DNA of 49,743 nucleotides from Streptomyces roseolilacinus (GCF_014649335.1 NZ_BMSV01000019.1:1-49743); one strand, 5' to 3'; numbered from the stretch's first letter, positions 34,301 to 42,284 are shown. Made by a program: numbers and translations. The notes: generated by a model not told the origin, from the letters alone.

Positions 34301-35616
34301 CGGGCCTCCTCGGCCTCCTCGGGCGTCAGGTCCCCGACCGGTACGGCGGCGGGGAACCGCTCGGCGGGCGCGTCGGGCCGGTACAGCGTGCCCGCCGGGT
34401 ACAGGGCGCCGGCCGTCTCCCAGTAGGCGGGCCCGCAGGCCACGGCGAGCCGTACGCCGTGCTGCCGCAGCCAGCGCACCGTCTCGGAGGTCCAGGCGGG
34501 CAGCCGGTCCGCGAGGGGCGGCGGCGTCTCCTCGGGGGCGTCGAGCAGGACGAGCAGCGGCCGGCCCGCGTCCCGGGCGATCCGCGCGACGTGCCGGGCC
34601 AGGGCCTCCAGGACGGCGGCGTGGGCCTCCGGGTGGGCGCTCCGGTCCCCGGCCGCGGCGACGACCCGCCCGGCGCGGCCCAGGACGCGGCCCACGGCGT
34701 CCGCCAGGGAGGCGTCGCCCGGCCGCAGGTCGGCGCCGCGCAGCCACACCGTCGGCTCGGGCGCCGCGGTGGTGGCGCGCCGGTGGGCGAGGGCGGCCAG
34801 GGCGGTGGTGCGCCCGGTGCCGGGTTCCCCGACGAGCCCGCAGACGACGGGGTGGTCGGTGCCGTGCGGCGCGGCGGCGAACCGGTCGAGGCGGTGGGCG
34901 ACGCCGGGCCGCGCGACGGTCCGGGCGAGGGGGACGGCGGGACGGGTGAGGGCGGCGAGTTCGAGGGCGCCCGCCAGGTTCAGGTCGGGGCCGTGGGCCG
35001 GGACCGTGGCGGCGTTGCGGCGGAGCAGGGCGGCGAGGGGGCCGCCGGGGGCGCGGGCGGCGGCGCGGGCGAGGGGCAGGGCGAGCCCGGCGGCGCCGTG
35101 GTCGGTGTGGAGGGCGCCGGCGAGGACGGCGAGGACGGTGCCGGTGGCGGCGTCCAGGACGGGTCCCCCGGCGGCCTCCCCGCCGCGCCGCAGCGCCTCG
35201 CGGCCGTCGGTGCCGATGGCGAGTTCCAGTGCCCCGTCGACCGGGTGGGAGCCCCCGGTGCCGGTGTACGTGGCCCGTGCGGTGCCGAGGACGCGGGCCT
35301 CGCGCCAGCCGTGGGCGTGGACGCGTACGTATGTTCCCGCCGCGGGTGCGGGGCGGGAGGCGATGGCCAGGGGGCGCACGCCGAGCCCGTCGGTGCGGAC
35401 GAGGGCGAGCGCGTCGGCGGGCAGGGCGGTGACGGCGCCGGCCGTCACCGCGTGGGCGCGGCCGTCGGGCGCGCGGACGACGATCCGCTCCAGGCCGTCG
35501 ACGGTCTCGTGGCTGGTGACGACCGTTCCGAGGTGGTCGGCGACGAAGCCGACGCCCCTCGTCCGGCCCGCCTGATCACAGATGCGCACCAGTGTCGCCC
35601 GGTCCTGTCGTCCCAT
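31366..35616 (-). CDS. Trypsin-like (inactive?) domain fused to a P-loop NTPase and a large helical C-terminus
   Basis: A 1416-aa multidomain protein. Residues 1-190 look like a trypsin fold: VTSHETV carries the expected His36, Asp68 could be the Asp, but the GDSGGP site reads GEAAGGP, with Ala149 in place of the catalytic Ser. A P-loop follows, GEPGTGRTT at 263-271, with Arg269 where Lys is expected, and a Walker B-like LLVLLDAPE (Asp359). Residues about 590-860 are a Pro/Gly/Tyr/His-rich linker, and 860-1416 are Ala/Leu-rich helices resembling HEAT-type repeats. The layout resembles STAND NTPases with protease modules. The ATG at 35616 has no clear ribosome binding site; a GTG nine codons on (35589) follows AGGACCGG. 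Function unknown. Confidence 0.8.
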   Translation of the reverse strand: MGRQDRATLVRICDQAGRTRGVGFVADHLGTVVTSHETVDGLERIVVRAPDGRAHAVTAGAVTALPADALALVRTDGLGVRPLAIASRPAPAAGTYVRVHAHGWREARVLGTARATYTGTGGSHPVDGALELAIGTDGREALRRGGEAAGGPVLDAATGTVLAVLAGALHTDHGAAGLALPLARAAARAPGGPLAALLRRNAATVPAHGPDLNLAGALELAALTRPAVPLARTVARPGVAHRLDRFAAAPHGTDHPVVCGLVGEPGTGRTTALAALAHRRATTAAPEPTVWLRGADLRPGDASLADAVGRVLGRAGRVVAAAGDRSAHPEAHAAVLEALARHVARIARDAGRPLLVLLDAPEETPPPLADRLPAWTSETVRWLRQHGVRLAVACGPAYWETAGALYPAGTLYRPDAPAERFPAAVPVGDLTPEEAEEARARYGLPAGALAAADAGHPLVLRLLADVRAALPGAVPGRAGRADVFAAHLDLLCLRVAHRVAAGRRPAPPEAQVRGLAAQVAGRVHEAARRCLGPGHGGLDRAAFEDLFPWDTGWAPAVLTEGLLVAAGTGYRFADEEFGDWLQAAHIDVDAALDALVHTRHDAAPPPDRLPCTPPARTRGPAAAIAAAGPAPAALPPRPTRHAIPPAPPVPPGQAGPGPGPGWARPVGRASSPPMARPEPATGHGGHAAGPCDALLPGHALLSGHPVPPGHAVPPGRPAPPAYGGAPGRAVPGGYAFPPGGTAQHGYSCAPAPLDHGGAPGPHPTGYAAPPGRTPLPGYAAPAGTTVPPGTTVPHGRAVPSGYTGHPGYATPSGYADPPEWAPPSGSAGASPHPADAAGRPDPSGAPARRPAGVPPHRVGVVVRALLLMERDRGSGALARRLERLVHHGGPTADARWWAGRLLRDTLLRVRDARPYTGVLRLLAARLTEGPAAGGPGAYGAPFWERLRLGEDERMDLLRRVLPADAPPRTPRRPGYLEAVARRLAADPRGVQPLLCRWFTDERPLPAEPGSHVRPTVAGVAQALLHTHRDLAADDLCEALVTTAHPRADELLTGLVHDDPAALCRAVDRWAHDDARPARRVAAAAYGPLLAARVTADADRELLRYAALALLARPGDRALHGAALAVLVRDPHSRARHLPQALATFRAGDPGLPARTLTAALTTHPEPVLASFHARLHGGDPAAAADVLDALADVPGPVLARRAAALVRGYVDRHPEGAAHAAAHVDRRLEQGPAARAVLSPLVTDLLRGRPAGVRAALAPVLAAPGTPVSRALRGELLDVLLHLERDEHPDPAVPEALLRAAARGAAGRPEARTRDLVLASGELLARTPEGAECLDRRLAELAGEVPGFAALLGGWFAGEPRRWAALAGPAARRAVERLAAPRPGDGTAAVAGRVRAAMPMRSEPRGHGTLSPAYRS

Positions 35617-35759
35617 GGGTCGACGGTAGGACCGGGCTGATCATGCCGAAAAACGCACTCGACGGACGCGCCCCCGAATGCCCCCTTGTTCACTCCGAGC
35701 GCCCGTCCAAGTGGGTGAATAGGCATTCCGGTGCGGACAGAGAGATGACGGAGGGGGAT

Positions 35760-35793
35760 CGTGGAGCGGGCGGGGCGACCGGCCCGCTCCACG
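35760..35793 (-). terminator. truB terminator
   Basis: A perfect 11-bp stem (35760-35770 with 35783-35793) with a 12-nt loop lies 31 nt past the truB stop. It ends the rimP-truB run. Confidence 0.78.
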
Positions 35794-35823
35794 ATGTGGC
35801 CCCGCCCCCGGGGCCAAGACGGG

Positions 35824-36750
35824 TCAGCCGAAGACGGCGACGCTCTTGGCCTTCCCGCCGCGCTCCTCCACCAGGGCCAGGAAGCGCCCCTGCGGTCCGA
35901 AGACGGCGACGGGCCCCTGCCCGTGGGCGGGCATGTCGATGCGGACGCCGTTGAGGAGCAGCTTCGCGCGCCGCTCGTCGACGTCCCAGCGGGGGAACGC
36001 GGCGGCGGCCGCCTCGGCGATCGGCATGACGGTGAGCTGCTCCTGGAGCTGGTCCAGGGTGCGCGCGGCGTCGAGCTTGTACGGGCCGACGCGGGTGCGG
36101 CGCAGCGCGGTGAGGTGTCCGCCGACGCCGAGCTCGGCGCCGACGTCGCGGGCGAGGGCCCGGACGTACGTGCCGGAGGAGCAGACGACGGAGACGACCA
36201 GGTCGACGACGGGGGTGCCGTCGTCGGCGACGGCCTCGCGCATGTCGTAGACGGTGAACTGGGAGACGGTCACCGGGCGGGCCGGGATGTCGAACTCCTC
36301 ACCGCCCCGCACGCGCGCGTAGGACCGCTTCCCGTCGATCTTGATGGCGCTCACCTTCGACGGCACCTGCATGATGTCGCCGGTCAGCCCGGCCACGGCC
36401 GCGTCGACGGCCTCACGGGTCACCCGGGACGCGTCGGCCGACGAGGTGGTCTCGCCCTCGGCGTCGTCGGTGACGGTGTTCTGGCCGAGCCGGATGGTGC
36501 CCAGGTACTCCTTCTCCGTCAGCGCGAGGTGGCCGAGGAGCTTGGTGGCCTTCTCGACGCCCAGGACGAGGACGCCGGTGGCCATCGGGTCGAGCGTGCC
36601 GGCGTGGCCGACACGGCGGGTGCGGGCGATGCCGCGCATCTTGGCGACGACGTCGTGGGAGGTGAACCCCGACGGCTTGTCGACGATGACGAGGCCGTCC
36701 TCGGGGGCCCTCCCGGCGTCGGCCGGGAGGGCACGTGCTGTGTTGCTCAT
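35824..36750 (-). CDS. truB: tRNA pseudouridine(55) synthase
   Basis: TruB makes pseudouridine 55 in the T-loop of tRNAs. The 308-aa protein has the catalytic motif HAGTLDPMATG with Asp54, the KPSGFTSHDVV segment and the SSGTYVRALARD motif. The ATG overlaps the rbfA stop by one base (TGATG), so translation is coupled. It is the last gene of the rimP-nusA-ylxR-infB-DUF503-rbfA-truB order. Confidence 0.96.
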   Translation of the reverse strand: MSNTARALPADAGRAPEDGLVIVDKPSGFTSHDVVAKMRGIARTRRVGHAGTLDPMATGVLVLGVEKATKLLGHLALTEKEYLGTIRLGQNTVTDDAEGETTSSADASRVTREAVDAAVAGLTGDIMQVPSKVSAIKIDGKRSYARVRGGEEFDIPARPVTVSQFTVYDMREAVADDGTPVVDLVVSVVCSSGTYVRALARDVGAELGVGGHLTALRRTRVGPYKLDAARTLDQLQEQLTVMPIAEAAAAAFPRWDVDERRAKLLLNGVRIDMPAHGQGPVAVFGPQGRFLALVEERGGKAKSVAVFG

Positions 36751-37208
36751 CAGGCGCCGGCGCCGTCCTCGTCGTCCTCGGCCTCGTCCTCGCCGGGCTT
36801 GCGGTACGGGTCGGCCTCGCCCGCGTACGTCTTGCCGGTGGACACCTGGCGTACCTCGGCGTCCTTGGCCCGCGCCTTGTCGAGGAGGTCCTCGATGGTG
36901 CGGGCGTTGTCGGGCAGGGCGTCCGGGACGAACGTCAGCGTCGGCGTGAAGCGGACGCCGGTCTGCCTGCCCACCTCGGAGCGCAGGACGCCCTTGGCGG
37001 ACTCCAGCGCGGCCGCGGACGCGGCACGCTCCTCCTCGTCACCGTAGACCGTGTAGAAGACCGTGGCCTCCCGCAGGTCGCCGGTGACGCGGGCATCCGT
37101 GATCGTCACGAACCCCAGCCGCGGATCCTTGATTCGCCGGTCCAGGGTCTCCGCGACCACGACCTGGATGCGATCGGCCAGCTTGCGGGCCCGCGCGTTG
37201 TCGGCCAC
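36750..37208 (-). CDS. rbfA: 30S ribosome-binding factor RbfA
   Basis: RbfA assists late maturation of the 30S subunit and 16S rRNA 5' end. The 152-aa protein has the KH-like core (RKLADRIQVVVAETLDRRIKDPRLGFVTITDARVTGDL...VFYTVYG) plus an acidic C-terminal tail common in actinobacteria. The GTG at 37208 has GAGGAGA about 8 nt upstream. It lies 27 nt after the DUF503 gene and overlaps truB. Confidence 0.95.
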   Translation of the reverse strand: MADNARARKLADRIQVVVAETLDRRIKDPRLGFVTITDARVTGDLREATVFYTVYGDEEERAASAAALESAKGVLRSEVGRQTGVRFTPTLTFVPDALPDNARTIEDLLDKARAKDAEVRQVSTGKTYAGEADPYRKPGEDEAEDDEDGAGA

Positions 37209-37235
37209 CGGTCCGTCTCCTCTTCCGTCTTGCGT

Positions 37236-37529
37236 TCACTCTTCGTCGGTGTGCAGCCGCCGCCGTACGGACAGCAGCTCCACCTCGGGCCTGGCGGCGA
37301 CGAGGCGCTCACACCGGTCCAGTACCCCTGTGAGATGCCCGGCGTCCCCCGAGACCATCGCCACGCCGATCTCGGCCCTGCGATGGAGGTTCTGGTTGCC
37401 GGTCTCCGCCACACTCACCGCGAATTTCCGCTGGAGTTCGGCGACGATCGGCCGGACGACGGAGCGCTTCTCCTTCAGCGACCGTACGTCGCCGAGAAGC
37501 AGATCGAAGGACAGCGTCCCCACATACAT
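37236..37529 (-). CDS. ylxP: DUF503 (YlxP-like) protein
   Basis: This 97-aa protein of the DUF503 family is found between infB and rbfA in many bacteria; a role near ribosome assembly is suspected but unproven. The conserved start MYVGTLSFDLLLGDVRSLKEKRS fixes the ATG at 37529; the frame runs to 37592 but that part lies in a non-coding inverted repeat. The ribosome binding site is poor. It is separated from infB by a terminator-like hairpin and an inverted repeat, so readthrough or its own promoter is needed. Confidence 0.9.
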   Translation of the reverse strand: MYVGTLSFDLLLGDVRSLKEKRSVVRPIVAELQRKFAVSVAETGNQNLHRRAEIGVAMVSGDAGHLTGVLDRCERLVAARPEVELLSVRRRLHTDEE

Positions 37530-37537
37530 GGACAGTC

Positions 37538-37595
37538 CGGATGTCCCGCCGGTTCGGGTTCGGGTGGCCCCGCCGTTCACCGGCGGGGACATCCG
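37538..37595 (-). repeat. Inverted repeat just upstream of the DUF503 gene
   Basis: CGGATGTCCCGCCGG (37538-37552) is complemented by CCGGCGGGGACATCCG (37580-37595), which has one extra G. An alternative pairing uses GGTTCGG (37551-37557) with CCGAACC (37594-37600). The two pairings share bases and cannot both form. Confidence 0.7.
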
Positions 37596-37611
37596 AACCG
37601 TACACGCAGCG

Positions 37612-37656
37612 GCCGGGGCCGATCGACGGAAATTCCTTCCGCCGACCGGCCCCGGC
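37612..37656 (-). terminator. infB terminator-like hairpin
   Basis: The outer 9-bp GC stem (37612-37620 with 37648-37656) continues into an inner imperfect stem around an ATTC loop, 29 nt past the infB stop. Confidence 0.7.
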
Positions 37657-37684
37657 TTCCGCTCCTGAAGTCGTGCGGGCTGGG

Positions 37685-40600
37685 TCAGCCGCGCGGCTTC
37701 TCGCGCATCTCGTACGTCGCGATGACGTCGTCGACCTTGATGTCGTTGAAGTTGCCGAGGTTGATACCGCCCTCGAAGCCTTCGCGGATCTCGGTGACGT
37801 CGTCCTTGAAGCGACGCAGACCCTCGATGTTGAGGTTCTCCGCGACGACCTTGCCGTCGCGCAGGAGGCGCGCCTTGGTGTTGCGCTTGACCATGCCGGA
37901 CCGGATGAGGACACCGGCGATGTTGCCCAGCTTGGACGAGCGGAAGACCTCGCGGATCTCCGCCGTGCCGAGCTCGACCTCTTCGTACTCCGGCTTGAGC
38001 AGACCCTTCAGGGCCGCCTCGATCTCCTCGATGGCCTGGTAGATCACCGAGTAGTACCGGACGTCGACGCCCTCGCGCTCCGCCATCTGCGCGGCACGGC
38101 CGGCCGCACGGACGTTGAAGCCGATGACGATGGCGTCGGAGCCCATCGCCAGGTCGATGTCGGACTCGGTGACCGCACCCACACCGCGGTGCAGGACCCG
38201 GATGTCGACCTCTTCACCGACGTCGAGCTGGAGCAGCGAGGACTCGAGGGCCTCGACCGAACCGGACGCGTCGCCCTTGATGATGAGGTTGAGTTCCTGG
38301 ATCTGACCGGCCTTGAGCACCTTGTCGAGGTCCTCGAGGGACACCCGGCGGACGCGCTTGGCGAAGGCGGCGTTGCGCTCCCGCGCGGCGCGCTTCTCGG
38401 CGATCTGGCGGGCCGTGCGGTCCTCGTCGACGACGAGGAAGTTGTCGCCGGCGCCCGGGACGTTGGTGAGACCCAGGACCAGGACCGGAGTCGACGGGGT
38501 CGCCTCCTCGACGTTGTTGCCCTTGTCGTCGAGCATCGCCCGGACACGGCCGTACGCGTCGCCGACCACCATCGTGTCACCGACCCGCAGCGTGCCTCGC
38601 TGCACCAGGATGGTGGCGACGGCACCGCGGCCGCGGTCGAGGTGCGACTCGATCGCGATGCCCTGCGCGTCCTGCTCCGAGTTGGCCCGCAGGTCGAGCG
38701 AGGCGTCCGCCGTGAGGATCACGGCCTCCAGCAGGGAGTCGATGTTCAGACCCTGCTTGGCGGAGATGTCGACGAACATGGTGTCGCCGCCGTACTCCTC
38801 GGCCACCAGGCCGTACTCGGTCAGCTGACCGCGCACCTTGACCGGGTCGGCGCCCTCGACGTCGATCTTGTTGACCGCGACCACGATCGGCACGTCGGCC
38901 GCCTTGGCGTGGTTCAGCGCCTCGATCGTCTGGGGCATCACACCGTCGTTCGCCGCCACCACGAGGATCGCGATGTCGGTGGACTTGGCACCGCGGGCAC
39001 GCATGGCGGTGAACGCCTCGTGACCCGGGGTGTCGATGAAGGTGATCTTGCGCTCTTCGTCGTTGACCTGGGTCGCGACCTGGTACGCACCGATGTGCTG
39101 GGTGATGCCGCCGGCCTCGCCCGCGACGACGTTCGTCTTGCGGATCGCGTCCAGCAGTCGCGTCTTTCCGTGGTCGACGTGACCCATGACGGTGACCACC
39201 GGCGGACGCGGCGTGAGGTACTCCTCGCCGCCCTCGTCCTCGCCCCACTCCAGGTCGAAGGACTCGAGCAGCTCGCGGTCCTCCTCCTCCGGGGAGACGA
39301 TCTGAACGGTGTAGTTCATCTCGTCGCCGAGGAGCTGCAGCGTCTCGTCGGAGACGGACTGCGTGGCGGTGACCATCTCGCCGAGGTTCATCATGACCGC
39401 GACGAGCGACGCCGGGTTGGCGTTGATCTTCTCCGCGAAGTCGGTGAGGGACGCACCGCGCGACAGGCGAACGGTCTCGCCGTTGCCGCGAGGCAGCATC
39501 ACGCCGCCCACGGACGGGGCCTGCATGGCCTCGTACTCCTGGCGCCTCTGCCTCTTCGACTTGCGACCGCGACGGGCGGGACCGCCCGGACGGCCGAACG
39601 CACCCTGCGTGCCACCACGGCCGCCGGGGCCGCCGGGACGACCGCCGAAGCCGGGACGGCCGCCGAAGCCGCCGCCACCCGCACCCGGGGCACCGGGACG
39701 GCCACCGCCGCCACCGCCGCCGCCGGGACGGCCGGCGAAGCCGCCGCCGCCACCACCGGGACGGCCGGCGAAGCCGCCGCCACCACCGGGACGACCGCCG
39801 GGACCACCCGGACGGCCACCGGTCGCGGGACCGCGGCCGCCGGGGCCGGGACGCGGGCCGGCAGCGGGACGCTGCGGCATCATGCCCGGGTTCGGGCGGT
39901 TACCGGCCGGGCCGGCACCCGGGCGCGGAGCCTGGGGACGCGGCATGGAGCCGGGCGTGGGGCGCGGGCCGCCGGGACCCGCCTGCGGACGCGGACCGCC
40001 CTGGCCGGGGGCCTGCGGACGCGGACCGCCGGGAGCCGGGGCGCCGGGACGCGGGGCACCGCCCGGACGGGGCGCCTGCGGGCGCGCCATGCCGGTGGAG
40101 CCGCCGGAGGTGAAGGGGTTGTTGCCCGGACGCGGGCCGGCCGGGCGGGCGCCCGGACGGGGGGCCTGCTGGCCGCCGGGGCGCGGGGCGCCCTGGCGTC
40201 CGCCGCCCTGGCCCGGCGTCTGGGGACGCGCGGCGGGGCGGGGGCCGGGGGTGGCACCGGGCCGGGGACCGGCGGCGGGAGCCGACGGGGGCGCGGTGAA
40301 CTCGGGCTTCGTCGGGGCCGGTGCCGCCGGGGCCGGCTTGGCGGCCGGGGCGGGCTTCGGGCCCGGGGTGGGACGCGGGCCGGGGGCCGGCGCCGCGGGC
40401 TTCTCCGCGGCCGCGGGCTTCGGCGCGGGGGCGCCGGGCTTCGGGGCGGCCGGACGTGCCGCCTGCGCCGGGGAGGGCGCGGCGGGCCTGGCAGACGTGG
40501 GGGCACCCTCGCGCTTGGCGGGGGCGGGGGGCGCGGCCTTGCGGGGCGCGCCGGGCTTGGCAGCGGACTTGCCGGCGGAGCCGGGTCCCTGCAAAGCGTC

Positions 40601-40741
40601 GGTCAACTTACGGACAACCGGCGCCTCGATCGTCGAAGACGCCGAACGCACGAATTCACCGAGTTCCTGGAGCTTGGCCATGACGACCTTGCTCTCCACA
40701 CCGAACTCCTTGGCGAGTTCGTATACCCGGACCTTAGCCAC
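37685..40741 (-). CDS. infB: Translation initiation factor IF-2
   Basis: IF-2 is the GTPase that places initiator tRNA on the 30S subunit. The 1018 aa contain an N-terminal IF2N domain (MAKVRVYELAKEFGVESKVVMAKL) and a long Pro/Ala/Gly/Arg-rich region (about 55-400) ending in repeated FAGRPGGGGG units. A second IF2N-type segment follows, then the G domain with GHVDHGKT (520-527), DTPGHEAF and NKID, then domains II-IV. The GTG at 40741 has AAAGGAG 5 nt upstream. The leader holds a hairpin touching that site and a tandem 11-mer. Confidence 0.97.
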   Translation of the reverse strand: MAKVRVYELAKEFGVESKVVMAKLQELGEFVRSASSTIEAPVVRKLTDALQGPGSAGKSAAKPGAPRKAAPPAPAKREGAPTSARPAAPSPAQAARPAAPKPGAPAPKPAAAEKPAAPAPGPRPTPGPKPAPAAKPAPAAPAPTKPEFTAPPSAPAAGPRPGATPGPRPAARPQTPGQGGGRQGAPRPGGQQAPRPGARPAGPRPGNNPFTSGGSTGMARPQAPRPGGAPRPGAPAPGGPRPQAPGQGGPRPQAGPGGPRPTPGSMPRPQAPRPGAGPAGNRPNPGMMPQRPAAGPRPGPGGRGPATGGRPGGPGGRPGGGGGFAGRPGGGGGGFAGRPGGGGGGGGRPGAPGAGGGGFGGRPGFGGRPGGPGGRGGTQGAFGRPGGPARRGRKSKRQRRQEYEAMQAPSVGGVMLPRGNGETVRLSRGASLTDFAEKINANPASLVAVMMNLGEMVTATQSVSDETLQLLGDEMNYTVQIVSPEEEDRELLESFDLEWGEDEGGEEYLTPRPPVVTVMGHVDHGKTRLLDAIRKTNVVAGEAGGITQHIGAYQVATQVNDEERKITFIDTPGHEAFTAMRARGAKSTDIAILVVAANDGVMPQTIEALNHAKAADVPIVVAVNKIDVEGADPVKVRGQLTEYGLVAEEYGGDTMFVDISAKQGLNIDSLLEAVILTADASLDLRANSEQDAQGIAIESHLDRGRGAVATILVQRGTLRVGDTMVVGDAYGRVRAMLDDKGNNVEEATPSTPVLVLGLTNVPGAGDNFLVVDEDRTARQIAEKRAARERNAAFAKRVRRVSLEDLDKVLKAGQIQELNLIIKGDASGSVEALESSLLQLDVGEEVDIRVLHRGVGAVTESDIDLAMGSDAIVIGFNVRAAGRAAQMAEREGVDVRYYSVIYQAIEEIEAALKGLLKPEYEEVELGTAEIREVFRSSKLGNIAGVLIRSGMVKRNTKARLLRDGKVVAENLNIEGLRRFKDDVTEIREGFEGGINLGNFNDIKVDDVIATYEMREKPRG

Positions 40742-40754
40742 TTCGCTCCTTTGA

Positions 40755-40774
40755 GGTCCGGTTACCGCCGGACC
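40755..40774 (-). promoter_or_regulatory. Hairpin immediately upstream of the infB ribosome binding site
   Basis: GGTCCGG/CCGGACC (40755-40761 with 40768-40774) makes a 7-bp stem with a 6-nt loop, ending 3-4 nt before the AAAGGAG of infB in the minus-strand RNA. Confidence 0.55.
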
Positions 40775-40789
40775 GTCGCTACTTCATGG

Positions 40790-40822
40790 GCGTACTCATC
40801 GCGTACTCATCGAGTGCTCATC
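40790..40822 (-). repeat. Three tandem 11-bp repeats in the infB leader
   Basis: On the minus strand the units read GATGAGCACTC, GATGAGTACGC, GATGAGTACGC. Two are identical and one differs at two positions. GATGAG therefore recurs every 11 bp, about one helical turn. Confidence 0.7.
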
Positions 40823-40860
40823 GCAATCTCGACCTACTTCCACTCGCGAGGTACCTGACC

Positions 40861-40879
40861 GCACGGGCTCTCCCCGTGC
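40861..40879 (-). terminator. Hairpin between ylxR and infB
   Basis: GCACGGG/CCCGTGC forms a 7-bp stem with a 5-nt loop, 12 nt past the ylxR stop. It is possibly an attenuator; infB presumably depends on readthrough or a promoter in the 149-bp gap. Confidence 0.5.
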
Positions 40880-40890
40880 CGTACTTCTTC

Positions 40891-41169
40891 TTACGGTGTC
40901 GCCTGCTCGACGTGATGGCGGACGTCCGCGGTGTCGAGCGGACCCTGGACCCGGAGGGACCGGGGGAACGCCCGGCGGCGGACCGCCAGATCGAGACAGG
41001 ACTGGACGGGATGCACATAGGCACCCCGGCCGGGCAGCGTACCGCGTGGATCGGGGGCACACTCACCCCCGACCGCCACGATGCGCAGCAGATCGCTCTT
41101 GGCCGCCCGCTCCCGGCATCCCACACAGGTTCGCTCAGGGCATGCGCGGGCATGCGTCCGGCCAGACAC
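40891..41169 (-). CDS. ylxR: YlxR (DUF448) family protein
   Basis: This 92-aa YlxR-type protein has the signature RTCVGCRERAAKSDLLRIV (Cys15, Cys18) and ends within the conserved GRGAYVHP...CLDLAVRRRAF block. YlxR proteins bind RNA or nucleoid and lie between nusA and infB in most Gram-positives. The GTG at 41169 has GGGGAGG about 11 nt upstream, a long spacing, but no better start exists in frame. Confidence 0.93.
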   Translation of the reverse strand: MSGRTHARACPERTCVGCRERAAKSDLLRIVAVGGECAPDPRGTLPGRGAYVHPVQSCLDLAVRRRAFPRSLRVQGPLDTADVRHHVEQATP

Positions 41170-41280
41170 GCTTAAGTCTACCTCCCCGCACCGACCTCAC
41201 CCCTTTGGGGCAAAAATCGAACGGTTGTTGTCGTGATCCCGTCGTGGTCTCGCTGTGGCACAACGTGACCGCGGGGGACC

Positions 41281-42282
41281 TTATTCCCCTGCGGGCGGCG
41301 CGGTCTGCTCGGTGTCCGGGCGGATGTCGATGCGCCAGCCGGTGAGGCGGGCGGCCAGGCGGGCGTTCTGGCCCTCCTTGCCGATCGCCAGGGACAGCTG
41401 GTAGTCCGGCACGGTGACGCGCGCGGACCGGGCGGCCAGGTCGACGATCTCGACCTTGGAGACACGCGCCGGGGACAGCGCGTTCGCCACCATGTCGGCC
41501 GGGTCGTCCGACCAGTCGACGATGTCGATCTTCTCACCGTGCAGCTCGGCCATGACATTGCGCACACGGCCGCCCATCGGGCCGATGCAGGCGCCCTTGG
41601 CGTTGAGCCCGGAGCGCGTCGACCGCACGGCGATCTTCGTGCGGTGGCCGGCCTCACGGGCGATCGCGGCGATCTCGACGGAACCGTCGGCGATCTCCGG
41701 GACCTCCAGCGCGAACAGCTTCTTCACGAGGTTGGGGTGCGTGCGCGACAGCGTGACGGACGGACCGCGCACGCCCTTGGCGACGCGGACGACGTAGGTG
41801 CGCAGGCGCAGGCCGTGCGTGTACTCCTCGCCGGGCACCTGCTCCTGGACGGGGAGGATCGCCTCCAGCTTGTCGTCCAGCTTGACCAGGACGTTCTTGG
41901 GGTCCTTGCCCTGCTGGACGACGCCGGCCACGACGTCGCCCTCGCGGCGCGCGTACTCGCCGAAGGTCATGTCGTTCTCGGCGTCGCGCAGCCGCTGCTG
42001 GATGACCTGGCGGGCCGTGGTCGCCGCGATGCGGCCGAAGTCCGACGGCGTGTCGTCGAACTCCTTGGGCTGCTGCCCCTCCTCCAGGTCGGCCGGGTCC
42101 TCCTTCGCCCACACCGTCACGTGACCGGTCTGCCGGTCCAGCACGGCACGGGCGTGGCGGCGGGCCCCCTCGGTGCGGTGGTACGCGATGAGGAGGGCCG
42201 ATTCGATCGCCTCGACCAGCAGCTCGAAGGGGATCTCCTTCTCTTGTGCCAAGCCCTTAAGGAGCTTCACATCGATGTCCAC
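41281..42282 (-). CDS. nusA: Transcription termination/antitermination factor NusA
   Basis: NusA binds RNA polymerase and nascent RNA, modulating pausing, termination and rRNA antitermination. The 333-aa protein has an N-terminal polymerase-binding domain (MDIDVKLLKGLAQEKEIPFELLVEAIESALLIAY begins at 1), an S1 domain (about 115-185) and two KH domains (GACIGPMGGRVRNV and LSLAIGKEGQNARLAARLTGW). It lacks the C-terminal acidic repeats of the E. coli protein, as expected. The GTG at 42282 is 2 nt after the rimP stop, so the two are coupled. Confidence 0.96.
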   Translation of the reverse strand: MDIDVKLLKGLAQEKEIPFELLVEAIESALLIAYHRTEGARRHARAVLDRQTGHVTVWAKEDPADLEEGQQPKEFDDTPSDFGRIAATTARQVIQQRLRDAENDMTFGEYARREGDVVAGVVQQGKDPKNVLVKLDDKLEAILPVQEQVPGEEYTHGLRLRTYVVRVAKGVRGPSVTLSRTHPNLVKKLFALEVPEIADGSVEIAAIAREAGHRTKIAVRSTRSGLNAKGACIGPMGGRVRNVMAELHGEKIDIVDWSDDPADMVANALSPARVSKVEIVDLAARSARVTVPDYQLSLAIGKEGQNARLAARLTGWRIDIRPDTEQTAPPAGE

Positions 42283-42284
42283 GG

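Noticed and set aside
31396..35640. A 1414-aa plus-strand frame opposite the pseudo-protease gene
   Set aside because: The composition is Gly/Arg-rich with no recognisable fold; it arises from high G+C third positions. The minus frame has trypsin-like and P-loop features.
35690..35735. TTCAC/GTGAA half-sites upstream of the pseudo-protease gene as an operator
   Set aside because: The half-sites are short, unevenly flanked and about 30 bp apart; chance similarity is likely.
37531..37592. An N-terminal extension of the DUF503 protein to 37592
   Set aside because: The extra 21 residues fall within the inverted repeat, and the family begins at MYVGTL.
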